From: Echinarachnius parma
Taxonomy: Eukaryota; Echinodermata; Echinoidea; Clypeasteroida; Echinarachniidae
DNA length: 64,000 nt
Direction: 5' to 3'
Assembly (NCBI GenBank): GCA_037951105.1
Contig: JBAMJV010010647.1
Location: 62,001-126,000, forward strand
Shown here piece after piece: positions 11,701-26,700 of this stretch. Every line of letters starts with the position of its first letter. Position 1 is the stretch's first letter. The notes below the pieces were generated by a model. That model was given only the letters and a program-made list of their open reading frames with translations, was not told the origin of the DNA and did not search any database. A program made the translations under genes and the position numbers.

Positions 11701-14700
11701 CTTTGCACCTGTAAACAAAACAACTGCAAAGGAGTTTAGAGATGCACATTACCACGTGACCTTTAGAGATATATTTTATTATATCCTACATGAATGAAAT
11801 CCTGTTCAGTGATTGGTCTACATAGCGTCATGTGACCAACCATAGTAATGCCCATGGAGAAAAATGTGCTATGCGTGACGTCATTCATGGAATAGTAAAT
11901 GCTATTCCATGAATGACGTCATAGACGCCGGGTGATCATATTGAGCCCATAGAGATGCGTGTTATAAAACTTCCCTGCGAGCAGAGGTCTTGTTTTAGCT
12001 TGCGAAAGATGCTCGACGAGATTTCTCAAAGAGTTAAAAAAAAAAGAAATACAGCATATTTTCACCCGTGAATATCAATAAGTTCCAAAGAATATTCTAG
12101 AGATGCATTTCATGTATAACGTAGCGGTATTCGAATAAAAAAATTACGACAATGGTGCACATTGTGCATCGTTGTCCTTCTGTGGTCGTGACACTAATTC
12201 GTCATTTAACAATCGGCCGCGGTGTGCACTGCAGCTAGCTGTATGTGTAATGTATTTTCTCCATACAATTACACGTGTGTAGTATGTAAAGCAGGTTAAT
12301 TATTCACTTTGATGCGCGCGTTTTGCATTTGGGTGCGCATTAGTTGTTAAGGCGCGTAACCATGAATGGAAAGATAGCGCAATGCGCATCTGCGCTAGGA
12401 CTATTGCGCAAAGGGGGTCAGTGTCACAAACAGAACATTGTCAGTGCAGTGATGGTTCCATGATCAATGTTTAGTTTTCCTTTATATTTTTCTTAATTTA
12501 ATTGAAATCATTTGTTTTTGCGATGATTATGATTATGCGAAGGATATAAAACAAATATATCATGCACTATTTCGAGCCACTAGTGAAATTATGGATTCCT
12601 CGGTGACAGAAAAAGCACTATGTTCTTCGGGTCTACGACCCTCAGAACATAGTGCTTTTCCTGTCACCTCGGAATCCATAATTTCAACTAGAGGCTCTCA
12701 GTGCATGGTATATTTGTTTACTATTGACCAAGCGCCTCTCCGCGACGCCGTGCACTGGGTGCGTGCATAGGATCATGTATACAGTATTCGCTTGCCCGCC
12801 GAGTCCTTTCGATGAGCGTATATAAAATGTCGCTACGTATGCGTTATTGTCTCATCGAATAGTTTTCCCGTGATCGGGTCTTAGAGCGCAATAATACGAT
12901 TTAGACGCCACATACATCGGAACTATATATATATATATAGATAGATTACACAAGTGCAGTATCAGCCCCTACAATAAATGGAAGTCGGGGACAGTTAGGG
13001 AAAATCGTTAATTAATCGCACCCTCGTAAAAATACGTCAACAATGCAAATAAAACGATTGCGGCTAGTGAAAATACATGCTGGTAGATAACTAAGATCAC
13101 ATGTCATATTTTTGCGCGTTATTATCATTATTAATTTATTGTTCGACAACTGCTACTGGTTTTAAATAATCACCATGTGTGATATTTCTTCCTTTCTTTT
13201 GTTTTGAAAAGGAATAATTTTATTATTAATATTTTGATTATTATTTTATTGTTTTTGTTCTAATTAAGGTTTATTACTGGTTTTAAGACATTGTTGGTCC
13301 ACAACTGCTAGCTGTTTTCAGTAACTGACCGACATAATGTTACTTGTTTTGTTTGTATTTTGAAAAGATATTATTGTTTCATTACTATCATTATTTTTCG
13401 TATTATCATGATACTGTATTACATGTTTTTAAGAAATTGTTGATCGCTAACTGATATGGGTTGTCAATATTATGTGATCGACCATTGCTACCAGTTTGAA
13501 TGAAACAAACATTGATCAAAGTTTCAGTTATCTCTCGTAGCCAAATGTTCAAATCACTCGGATAATGGTAATGTTATAAATTGTATCATATTGATTTTTT
13601 TAAGACATGAGAAAATATGTATTTTCTGCTGCTGTCATAATGCATCAACCCATACACTTTTACATTCAGGCTATGTTCATTTTGTTAGCGTAGTCTGACT
13701 TTAACTTTATAGGTTAATTTCGGCAGGTTGAGCATTATAATACTCATCATTATTGTATACTAAAACCATAATGAGAGTTATGAGCAAAAAACTCAATGTG
13801 CAATGTTTTATCCATATCCTTTGTCATAATATATTATTTGATGTTTATCCGTTGTTTCAATTCATACTACAATCCTTCGGTAAGTAACATAAGAAAAACA
13901 TAAAACAAACGACGAATATCAAATGAAGATCATTAAATTACAATGTAGTTTCAATAGCGATCAAAATAATTTGACGGTACCGTACAACAGAGTAACTTAT
14001 TTTTTAAATTTTTTTATAGCAATACATAAAATGAGAACAGAGTGGATGCATAACACGTATACGTATTTCATGTATTTTGCGAAGTTTACTGACATGACTT
14101 GAGCAAATAAAATATAAAGAGCTTAATTCCAAAAAGGCGCTAAATCCCCTTTCATTCAGAATTGAAAACGATATCAGTACACAAATAGGCAACCTAGCTA
14201 TCTTTAAAAAAAAATAAAAAATTAGGACAAATTTGACAATCCAAATAGAAATAAAGAACGTTCAATGTTCATATTATTCCCATAGGCATGTGTTAAACGT
14301 TGGACAAAGAGACCATTTTTCATCAAACTTGAAAAAGTGGATTTAGCTCCTTTTGGAATTAAGCTATTCATATCGAGACTGGATCGATGTCTCATCGGTC
14401 CATTATTGTACAACGTGATTAACACGGTGAAGGTGATTAAAAGGTGAATTGTGGAATTAAATCTACCAGCATTATATCTCTGTCGCTATCAAGCCTCGGA
14501 CTTCACTTTAAAGTGATCAATCAACTTGTCAAATTCAACCAAAATCACTAGGAGGCTTCGCATTTTTCTTGTATCTTGTTGTTTGACTTAATAAGCATGA
14601 AATGTGTTTGATTTTTCAAACGTCCCTACTTATGGAGATATAATAACTGTATGACCGAATTGAAAAGCGTTCCACAGCGCTTTTCAACTGTAGTTAAATG

Positions 14701-17700
14701 TAGTAAGTGATAACGTCTAACATAATTGTTCTTCTTTGAAAATATCAGGCACTGATTAGAAGAAAAGTGCAATGATATTGCTATGAAAATTATGATTGAA
14801 GTCTAAAATATCACTTTCGAAAAAAAAGGTATGAAGTTAATGGATCATTTTAAGAGTTCTATTGAAAACGCAACAAACGAAAGTTTAAAGGGGAATTAAC
14901 CCTTATCCTTTTGACTAACTGGATGTGATTAGAGCATAACTACTATCATTGCTAGTCACTTATTTCCTCATGAATATTCCCGATTACAAAAATAATCAAT
15001 ATTTTATGGACCACTGCCGTCTGCTTTCAATGCCCATAGGAGGCGGCCATTTCTTCAACTAACTCGCGGTGAAATGACGTGGCAGGCGGAGAACACAATT
15101 GCATTGTCGTAACCCGCTATTGTGTTCTCCGCCTGACACGTCATTTCACCGCGAGAAGTTGAAGAAATGGCAGCCTCCTGTTGACATTGAAAGCAGACGA
15201 CAGTGGGCCATAACATATTGATTATTTTCATTATTGGTAATATTCATGAGAAAATAAGTGACTAGAAATGACAAGAGTTATGCTCTCATCACATCCAGTA
15301 AGTCAAAAGGATAAGGGTTAATTCCCCTTTAAGAGTACTACAAAATAATGCCTTGCAAATGAATCTTGCTAGCGGTTTACAAGTTAAAATGTATTCATTT
15401 TATGTATTTCCTTAATAATGAGGATACAAAAATTTCACACTTTTCTCCAAATCGTAGTTATATTTCAGCTATTTTGATACCAAAGACAGCACAATGTAAA
15501 AATTAAGATCTGCTGTTGAATATTCTTGCTCTCAGTCTAACTGAAAACGATAAGTACGCGGTATTTATTTCAACTGAAAATGTAACATTTACCCTATAAC
15601 ACTAATTGTTTTAGTATTGTAGTAATAATTTTGATTTGTGTATGAAATGTACAAGGATGTATTACTTTTTTCTAACACAATTCGATCGATTAACAAAATA
15701 AAAAAACTCAGGAAATATAACATATTGTCACATGTTCCGAGTATTACCAGGGTTTGGCTCAACAATGGAAAAGTGAAAAAACAAACATTTTAATATATAT
15801 TTATATGAGAGAAATTAACCAAGAACAACAATACTATCATATGCACACGTGAGTTGTACGCCGATTTGAGAACCTTTGTAACCTTTGAGGAATAGAACAG
15901 TTTTGTCAGGGATCTAGTAACTTTGTTGACATGTGCAAAAAGTGATAAATGGTTGGTCCAATGTATATTGTTGCTATCTGATATGTCCACAGGGTATTGT
16001 GTGAACATTTCAAGTGAAATGGACGTTATATGGCCGAGTAATGAGCCAAAATGCAAGATGATATTCACAAACTCATTGCACTCACTTTGTACACGGTTTT
16101 CGCGATCCGTTGGATTATTTAACATCTGAAAACTTCAATCGTACATATATTTTTAACGAAAGGGAAATTTGACAAACCGTAACCTGTCCAATGATTTTAT
16201 TGTTAATACGAATACAACAAGGTACGAGGGGGCCGCTAGAATTCCAATCGTATTTTGATGATTTGGACAATATTACTAAGTCCCTAAATACTCATTAAAA
16301 ACTATTACCGTTATAGTATACAATGATGCTTACAATTTAAGTAACGCGTAAAGGATGAGTCACAGGGTTATTTTCATTCAAAAAGCGGTCGTTTACACAA
16401 ATTTAGGGCGCCCTTCAGAAATCTTCTTAAATTTAAACAATATTTCATCAAAGATGGGAAGGTACTGTTTAGTCAAAATAATGATTCAATAGAAAGATCA
16501 TTACAACAAATTTAAACCACTTTCGTACATTTTCAACAATTTGTAGGATTTTGAAATATTTTCTAATATCATTGAAAAAAGTTGGTCCCTAACATTTATT
16601 CCGATCGGACATATTCATAGATATTTCAGCTGTTTCTGAATATATTTTGATCAAAGTTGATTCTGTCTTTAAAATAGTGTTCTATTTCAAATGTTAAATT
16701 TAGTTTATCAATACCGCACAAAACAGTTATTCACGGTAGCTTCCTCTGAGCCATTAACTGAACTACGGTATCTCTTTAAAAAGTCATATTCATAAGATTT
16801 TCCTAAAGCTCTCATCATTTTTTGTTTAAATAATCATTTCGGCTTGGTTCTTTTATGACTATATGTAGACCCGGAGAGGAAAAATAGCTACTTATACACG
16901 ACGAAAATGAATTCCAAGTTTGATCGTGACTTGACACCTCTGATGCTCGCCGCTCAGTGTAACGTAGTGGACATAATCCGGCTTCTACTCAACAGAGGCG
17001 ACTTTCTGAAGGAGCCCAGTGAAAGCCTTGACGCAGAGTCCATTTCCGATGAATCCTTGTTAGGTAAGTTCCATGATATTTAAGTAATTTTTGCATTACA
17101 ATGTAACACAAAGTATAGGAAAGAAGTTTAGTTGTGACCTCACGCCTCTCATGTTTGCCGCTCTGTGTAAGGAAGTGACATCATCCGGCTTCTTCTCAAC
17201 AGAGGCGACTTTCTGAAGGAGCCCGGTGAAAGCCTTGACGCAGAGTCCATTTCCGATGAATTCTTGTTAGGTATGTTTCATGATATTAAAGTCATTTTTT
17301 GCATCACAAAGTATCAAAACTTTAAGTTTGATTGCAACCTCCTGAAAGCCTCTCCTGCCCACCTCTCTGCATAGGCGTACCCAGGGGGGGGGGGGGGGGG
17401 GGGGCTTTGGGGGGTTCAAACCTCCCCCCTTTGACCAAAAAATGGCTGTTTTGGGGGGTTTGAACCCCTCCCTTTTCAAATTTTCGCCGGTCTCGAGGCT
17501 ACTTTTAAGCGGTCTCGACCGACTGTCTGAAACCTGGTCTTGACCGACTAAAACCTGGTGTCGACCGATCAAAACCTGGTCTCGACCGACAAAAACCCGT
17601 CTCGGCCCCAAACACTTGTGAAGATCTCCGGTCTCGGGCTCGAAAATGTTGAAAGTACTTGGTCCCCCCCCCCCCCACTGAGAGGGTTTTCAACTTTGAA

Positions 17701-20700
17701 GGTACTTAGTCTCGAATTTTGTTTGTAAGTACTTGGTCTCGGCCTTGAAAATCTTTTACTTCCCCTCCCCCCCCCCCCCCCCCCCTCCCCCACTGAGAGG
17801 GGTTTTCAACTTTGAAGGTATTTGGTCTCGGTCTCGAAAATGTTGAAAGTACTTGGTCTCGGCTTCAAAATTTTTTTACGAACAACCCCCCCCCCCCCCC
17901 CCCCACTGAGAGGGGTTCTCAACTTTGAAGGTTCTTGGTCTCAGTCTCGACAATTTTGAAGGTACTTGGTCTCGGCTTGAAATTTTTTACAAAATAACCC
18001 CCCCCCCCCCCCCGTTAAAAAAATCCTGGGTACGCCACTGTGCACTGCCTCTCAGTGTAATGAAGTGGACAATATCCGGCTTCTGCTCAACAGAGGCGAC
18101 TTTCTGGAGGAGCCCGGTGGTCGGCATAATGCAACGCAGACATGTATGCCAATAACTAAGCCCACTGGTAGTCCAGAGTCGGCTCCATAGTTAAAATGCC
18201 TTACTAGTTAAGTTTCATGCTAAGTCCATTTTGCATTTGTTTGGCAATCGTTTTAGGGCACCTTCATAGCCTTGGTTACATTAAATCCTTAGTTGGCAAC
18301 ATACAAGATTACTTTTTGCAAAATGAGGCCTGTCTTCTAAACAGACATTCGATGGATCAGAGCTAGTAAATGGGTTAAATGGCATGATCTAGGTACTTTT
18401 ATGTCCCATATTTGCAGTCTCTGGCCCACCTCTACATAAAGCCCCTGCCAGCGAGGCCTAAAAAGGCATAGCCCACTGTAGGTAGCCTAGAAGCGATATC
18501 GAAATACTTTTGTTGCTCCTATCATGTTTTCTGGTGGTCCTATTTTGAAATGACGTAAACATGCAGAACGACACGTTGTCTTTCATATCGATTCAATCCT
18601 TTTCTTTCGTTTTCTTTTTTATCAGCTGACGATCCGTTGATGCGATCTCTGGCCCGCCTTCACACGTACCAGGCCCTAGCCAGCGAGGCCTACATATGTC
18701 TGACAAGTCCCGACCCGATCCTGACGGCCTTTCTCCTGAGCGACAAACTCAGAAAACTGGCGATCTTCGAAAAGGAGTTCAAGGTGATTTCAATGCAAGA
18801 TTTCTTCTAATTTCAAAAAGTATTAATTGGTAGAAATTGTCTGAGATCAAATGGGAAAATTAATACATTTTGGAAGGGAAATATCAATAGGCCTAGTCGT
18901 TAGTCATGTTAGTACAGGTATATAATGTATAAAGGCCCGAGTGTAATTAAATTAATGTTTTGTTTAAAAATATAAATGTATTTGTATAATTTCCCTTGAA
19001 TACACATTTAGAAAGAATAGCACGACCTGATGACGCAGGAGAAAAACAAATTAAGTCGTTTCAAATATTGTTATCCTTGTTGTTTAAATTTACCATGAAT
19101 TTTTTCATTTAGTCATACATTAATTCACTAATGTTTGTGTTATACCAATTTTGGAGTCAAGACCATGATCACTTCTCACCGTTGTTTCTTTGATTCTGCC
19201 TGTCTACCTATGGGTAGGATATCACGACATGATAGGTCGGTTTATTTGGGCATTTTATTTAGTCAAAATTGTATTCACCAGTTTGATTTTCCTATCCCAT
19301 GTGGAATTTTTTAGAAAGAATATCACGACCTGATGATGCAGTGCAAGCAGTTCGCGTCCGACCTACTGGACATGTGCCAGACGAGCGACGAGGTCAAGAC
19401 GATACTCACCCAGGAGGCCACCACCACTATCGAAAGTCAGGCAGCAGAGGGCGCCAACACACTGCGCAAGCGCACTAAGACGATGATGGCAAGGCAGGAT
19501 AGCAAGATCAGGGACTCGGATTTCTCGCTGCCTCGGCTGGAGCTGGCGATCAAGTACCGACAAAAGCAGGTATGAGACTGTGTCATCCTGTCACACGGCG
19601 CTATATGCTGCTTACAGGCAGGTGCCCCCAATAATTTTGCGTTCCCCCCCCCCCCCTCACCCCCAATCAGTCTGACCACGCTACGCCGCTGCTTACAGGG
19701 ATGCGCTATATTTCTTTCCGCTATTAAAGGGACAGTCCATCTTTTACAAAACGTCTGAACAGTTTCCAGTTGACGGATGGGGATGAATGAAACACACACA
19801 CAAAAATCAGATCGAACAGCCCTATAATTTGGATTCTATGAATGAAAAACGAATGCGTCCCTCCATCAGACTATATATATCGGTCAATAAAAGAGTTTAA
19901 CTGATTTAGCATAATATTACAACTATATTGTACTTATTCTTGTAAAGGTATGTCACGGAAAAAAATCTCAAAAATGAAGAATATGTAATTACATGTAGTC
20001 AGTTTCAGCAATGTTTGGTTATTTTGCCTAGTGTGCGGTCATGCTATTTGTATGTGTGTGCGGGTCACGTAGCTAGCGCGAGTCACGTAGGGGTCACGCA
20101 TAGCGTTGTGGTACTTCTTGGAATCCCTGTACGAACTTCCTCACTGGGTGAATATACGTATAATGCACAATTGTTTGTTGGACGACGGTTTATTAGTTTT
20201 AGGTTTATAACTCCACGAAAAAGAGATTTCAAGACCTAATTTTGTCAGGCATGCTATTAAATGACATTTTCTTTCATATAAGACAATAACCTCGCAACTT
20301 TTGAAATTTGGCTTGCAAAAGAGGGAATGTCCCTTTAATAGCTTACACACCCTAATGCAAGAGAGTCGCTCTAATTTTGCGTACACGCTCGATTCAGCCT
20401 GGTTGCTAAAAAATGGCACTGTCCCTATATGCTTGTCTCAGTCTTACAACCTAGTCCCTTTAAAGTTGATGCAGACTTGTAAATCAGACGCGCGGTGCCA
20501 TATTGCAAAAGCCTCGTGCACAATGCGAAATTCAGTGCGTAAGGCACTCACACTTGCTCAGTTGTATGCTTAAAGTGCGAACAAACAAGCAGTTACAAAT
20601 GACGAACCGGGGTGTAGCATGGTGGAGGGGTTGGTGCTTGCCCCTAAACAATTTTAAATAGGGCCAATTATTTTACATGTATATGTATGTAATTATGTCA

Positions 20701-23700
20701 AAGATTTGTCTAAAAGAAAATCTTGTTAGCATCTCAATACATTAGATGAAAATGATGTTTCTTCATCGTTTTTAAACAGTTTGTTGCCCATCCGCATTGC
20801 CAGCATCACTTGTCAACGCTTTAGTATAATTGAACCCCGAGTCAGACAAAGTCAGACAAAAGCACACTATCTTCAAGAAATTCACTTTCTTGGGAATTAT
20901 GGCTTGAAAATTACTCCAGTCTAGTCTTTTATTCTCCTTCTTCTTACATGAACATGTATCTTCATTGCTTTTACACAGTTTGTTGCCCACCCGCATTGCC
21001 AGCATCACTTGTCAACGCTTTGGTATAAAGGAACCCCAAGTCAGGCTAGACAGTGGAACCCTATCTTCAAGTGCTTGTCTTTCTTGGGCATCATGGCGGG
21101 TCTGCCTATCCTGGCCATCATTTACTGGGTCTACCCGAAAGGACAGGTAAAACTTCTCTTTTTAAAAGTTTTTGTTCAAAGGTGGGGAGCAACTTTAATT
21201 ATCTATATAAAATTGCCGGCCAAGTTGTATTCGGCAAGTAGAATAAAACGGGGCAAGTAAAATTTAGACCAGACAGATATTAGTAGCCCGACATTTAATT
21301 ATCTATATAAATTTTCCATCCAAGATCTATTCGGGCAAGTAAAATAAAAACTGGGCAAGTGTAATTAAGACCAGATAGATTCAGATGGCCTAAAATAAGG
21401 GCCCCAAACAAGGGAACACATTTACAAAATTTGCTTACTCGGGCATTAATGACAATTTGTTGGCCCTATGCTAATTTTCCCCTTTTCATTGCTTCATAGG
21501 AAACACATAATTTACGTTCGTTGTTTATTACATTCGACTAAATGTACATATAATGATGAATATAATAAATTTTAAGATAATATACACACAAATACTTTTT
21601 GTTTTGTGGGGGCACACTTTATGTTTTTTATGAATTTTCTAAAACAAAGTGCAAAAAAAAAAGTTGCACTTTCAGTTTTATGTGGCATAGTGGGTACATT
21701 TTGTGCACGAGTAAGCTTTTGAAAACTGGTTCCACTGTGAACAATGCAGCAGTAGTACTGCATTACATAACAGATTAGTGAATTATGCCAACTCCAATAA
21801 AGATGAAAACAGGACATGACTAATCCCCAACAATTTAATATTGAAAGGCCTATTGTTTTTGAAAAATGCATTTTTGTGTCGCTAAGAACAATGCAGCAGT
21901 AGTAGTGAATTACATATAGATTTGTGTGTCGGGTAATCTTCAATAAAGATGTTTACTCGTATATAAAATGTACCCACTATGCCAAATAAAACTGAAAGTG
22001 CAACTTTTTTGGATGCACTTTGTTTGAGAAAATTCATTTTTTGATGATGAAAACGTAACGCTATGGCAAACATTTACCACTCAGTGTGCGTAAGAACATT
22101 GCGCATCCATTACCGTTTGAATGATCAAAATCGGTGAAATACTTTTTGAGATATATGAAAAAATGCTAGGGGGGTACTTGTTGTGAGTAGTGTATACCTC
22201 CCTTCAGACATGGGGTAAACATGAGGAATCGACTATGCTATTGCACACAGACTAATGAATATATGATGTTTACGCTATATACTTAAGACTATTATAACAA
22301 GGGGAGGGGGTGGGGGGGGGGGGGGGGGGGGTGGGGGTGGGCAGGCAAAATGCACATTGCCACCATTCCAATCTTGGAGAGAGAGGTGTGGAAGAGGCTG
22401 GTGGGAGTCTACTGCTCCCCCGCTATGACTGGCTGTCACTTCATCACTCTATCGTGTCAAATATCCAGGAAATATTTGTATAAGCCTATAATTATCTATT
22501 ATTATTCTATCATGGTAGTTTAAATTCATGGTAATAATCACGTTCAGACCGCTAAAAAATGTAGTGCAGCCCTCAAACCAATTTTACCACGCAGGTCTCC
22601 ATGTTGAAGGAACATATGTATCCTAGCTCGATTAATTTTGGGAGCGGCCATATTGGATTAATGTGGGTTGCCATGGTGATATGTTGAATTAATTATAAAA
22701 ATTGTTGCCAAGGTGGCAACTAATCTGATATATGTAGAAGATGTGTAGAAGATGATTGAAAAATAATACCCTGTACTTATTGCTTATTAAAGGCTTTATG
22801 CACTGACAATCAATATTATTCATAAATATGCAAATTAGGGGCATCCATCTTGGATTTCTGGGTGTTGCCAATATTGCACATGTAAATGAGCACCAGAAAT
22901 AGATTCCTTACCCCAAACTATCCTACATTACGTTTGTCCTATTCCTTGATAGAAATTGACCTCTGACCTTATTTCAGACAAATATAAATAGGCTATAAGC
23001 ACTTAATATTTATAATGCTTATATAAAAAATTGCTCAATGTTGCCAAGGTGGCAACAACACTGAATTTTCTTTAGAAACCATTTAGAACAATAGTAAAAC
23101 AAATGACTTATACAAATTTCTAGGCTCTATAAATATCTACAGGACTACAGGGGTATTTCTTTTTTGGGGGGGCAACCACGTGAAACTTTTCACATTTGAT
23201 TAGAATTGCCTTACCTTTCCTTACCCAAGGTGGCAGATTTTCAGCGAAGCCTCTCGAACCAAGTTCATGATGCACTCGTCCATGTACATCTGCTTCCTCA
23301 CGATCCTCTTCCTCGAGTCCATCGTGGCGCAACGTGGTGTTTGAAATCAATCTCCTTATTTTATATCGATGCTGCCAATAAAATGAAACAAATAATTTCT
23401 TTAAAATGTTACTATCATCACCGAAGGTCGCCGATTTCCTGCGCAGCCCTCGAACCAAGTTCATCATGCACTCGTCCATGTACATCTGCTTCCTCACGAT
23501 CCTCTTCCTCGAGTCCATCGTGGCGCAACAGCTCATGGAAAACCATGACGAGATACACCTTGTCGACTCGATAAACTGCACGGTCCTTAAGGACAGGATA
23601 TTCGACAAAAGCACGTCGTCCGTTGTGGAAGGTGCCAGCAGCGTACGCATGCAGACGCTGTCCCTCCTGCAGTGGGCCATGGTCGTCTTTGTAACAGGTA

Positions 23701-26700
23701 AATCTTGTTGAAGGAGCCGCGGGCGCATTCCAATCACGGGATCCCGAAATCGAATCCAGTGTACGCCCACTGTGTTTGTCCGTCAGCAAGAGACTATGGC
23801 TTGCTGCTCTCTACCCAGGTGTATATAAATGTGGACCCGGGAGGAATATCCACAAGTCTCCCAATTGTAATGATACGTAAACAAAATGTGGAACTGGGTC
23901 AAACCGTCTTGATGAAAAACATGAGGGGGTTACATGTTACAATCGGGCAATAGTATGACATTATTATTAACTATTTTACTCTTATAAAAAATACACGAAC
24001 CATGCCCTGTTAGGCTTGCAACGAACAGTCACGTATCACGTTCACGTTCACGTTCACGTTTTGCGCCTTTTCGTGAAAATGGTCACCCAAGTCTACGAAG
24101 TGTTGGGTTACGTGACCCAACAGTTTGTTGATATACTATATATGCAATCCACGTAAGCTCACGTAAATTGGCGCTTGCGTAAAAAATAAATAATGTAATT
24201 TGTCATTGAGAAGAGACTAACTCTCGGTTTAAATTCAACCGAGAAGGAACCAGTCCTACCTACTGTTATACCAATTACCTACAAGCATAGGCGTACCCAG
24301 GGGGAGGGGGGGGGGGGGGAGTGCGTGGGATATGGGGGGTTCAAACCCCCCCCCCCCCCCTTTGACAAAAAAAATGACTGTTTTGGGGGGTTTGAACCCC
24401 CCCCCTTTACAACTTGTAGACTTGTAGCTGGTCTCGAGACCACATTTAAGGAGTCTCGACCATCATTACCGATGGTCTCGGCAACTGCTGGCGTAATGCG
24501 GAGTGAATGATCCGCTGCGTATAGCAGTTCAGCTTGACGTCAACATTTGTCAAAATTCACGCACGGCACTCGTGACACGTCTTTAGAAATATTCTAATAA
24601 CAAGATAAATAATGCAAATGGTATGGTTGTACATTTACTAAATGACAGCACTGCATATATCGTCTCAGATTACTCTGAATTATGCATATACATATCATAA
24701 ACATAATGATTAAAATGATTTGATAAGGGGTTTCTGCATTTTCGTCGACATTTTAACACCTTTTTGTGCATGTATGTCTAGTCTTAGTAACAAGCGCTTG
24801 CAATTTAAAAAATCTTGATTAAACACTCACGTCACGTTTTGGTAAACGCGACAATTCGTGTTTTACCGGCGTGGAAAACAACGAATGGTAGGCCCTACAC
24901 TTCGTAAATTAGAGTCACCTTTTTTTACGAAATAGCGCAAAACGTGAACGTGATACGTGATACGTGACTGTTCGTTGCAAGCCCCCTGTTAGGGTTGTGA
25001 TTAAAAAGATCCGCCGCTATATGGCTGAGAGGCGTACTTGGGGCGGGGCTCGATGTGAAATCGGATCAACTTCTCCCTTGCGCAAAACATCCTTAGCGGT
25101 TCGTTACCATGGTTACTTTCATATTGTGCGGTGCAAACTGTCCATATAACCAATGAGACAATAACTATGATAAACATTCTTGTCCAAAATATAACTACCC
25201 ATAGGTGTTGCGGACAGGTAGGCAGAGATCAAAATTTCCAACGCGAGGGCTACATGAAACAATATCATGTTCTGCGCTATTTAAGAATACGACCATAATA
25301 ATGACAATGTGTCTTGTCTAAAATATATTACATATCCATGCCACCCGGGGATGCTGAGGGATGAGCATACAGACCTGCCGCGAGGGCAAACTAGGGTCGA
25401 AAACTGTGGAATCGGACCTTGCGCGTAAACCAGTAGGGTTTGGAACTGTGTCATAATATACCGTGATAACCGCCCTGCACACCACGATTATGATTATTGT
25501 TAATGTACCCCCAAATCCCGACAGGAATACTTTGGGGCGAGATTTCACAAATCCACCGCGTTGGCTACAAGAACCACCTTGGCTCGAAAAAGTGTGGAAT
25601 CGGATCATCCTGGCCCTTGCGCGAAGAAATCGCGAGTCATTGTTCGGAACTCTGTTATATTATACGCTGTTTATCTAACCATTGAGATAAAAAAAACCTT
25701 CTTGTCCTGAAATCGTTCTTTTTCAAAATATTTCCACCCAGGGATGATTTGGGGTGAGATCAAACAGATCCACCGCGAGGGCTACAATAACTACCTGCAT
25801 GGGCTCGATGTGGAATGCGCGAAAAATCAGTAGCACTTAGAACCGTGTCATATATACCGTGATGACCATCCTGCACTGTTTATCTATCCAATGTGACCAT
25901 AACCTTGCTTTTCCTAAACTAGTTATTGTCCACAAAATCCTTACAGGGATGCTGTGGGGTGAGATCAAACAGATCCACCGCGAGGGCTACAAGGACTACC
26001 TGGGCTCGATGTGGAACTGGATCGACATCGCCATGCTCAACCTCCTCATCTCCTCGCTCCTCATTCGCATCTCCGTCAACGCAAAAGTGGGCGAAGCGTG
26101 GCGCTTCTTTGAAGATGTTGGATGCGACGCCTTGAAGGAAAACAAAGGCGTAGCGCTCGACCACCTCTACTGGATGAAAGCAGGTGTGTATATGCAGTTT
26201 CTGAATTAATTATTTAATACACCAATAAGCTGAAAAGAAATGAAAAGAAAACAACCACAAACATCAAATCACGTTTAACCAAGATCGCATTGAACGTAAA
26301 AGCCGCGACACAATACGAATATCAATAGGTCTTCTACTGATGATCATCGGTGTGAATGTATCTGTAATATCGACGGGAATGCAGAATTAAAAACTCTATA
26401 TGAAATTATGCTTAACCGCAGATCTGACCGAGTGGCGAGGTGACGATCATACTGATCGCTGAAGGTCTTTACTCTTGAACAGGGGCTTGATTAGTAGGGC
26501 TTCAATCGAATAAAGAAACCAAAAGAAGAAGAAAAAACAAGATATTAAAATCATGTTGAAAGGTAGATCGCACAGAGTGGCGAGGCGACAAAATCCCATA
26601 CTGATCGTAGAAGGTCTCTACTCTTGATTATGGGTATGAACTGTTTATTTATGACTTATTATCATCAATATGATGGTGGAAGAAATTTGAAAGAAAAATA

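Noticed and set aside
17267..18155. Open frames with [16 protein letters not shown] repeats
   Set aside because: They are translations of the ggtctcg repeat within the run-rich element.
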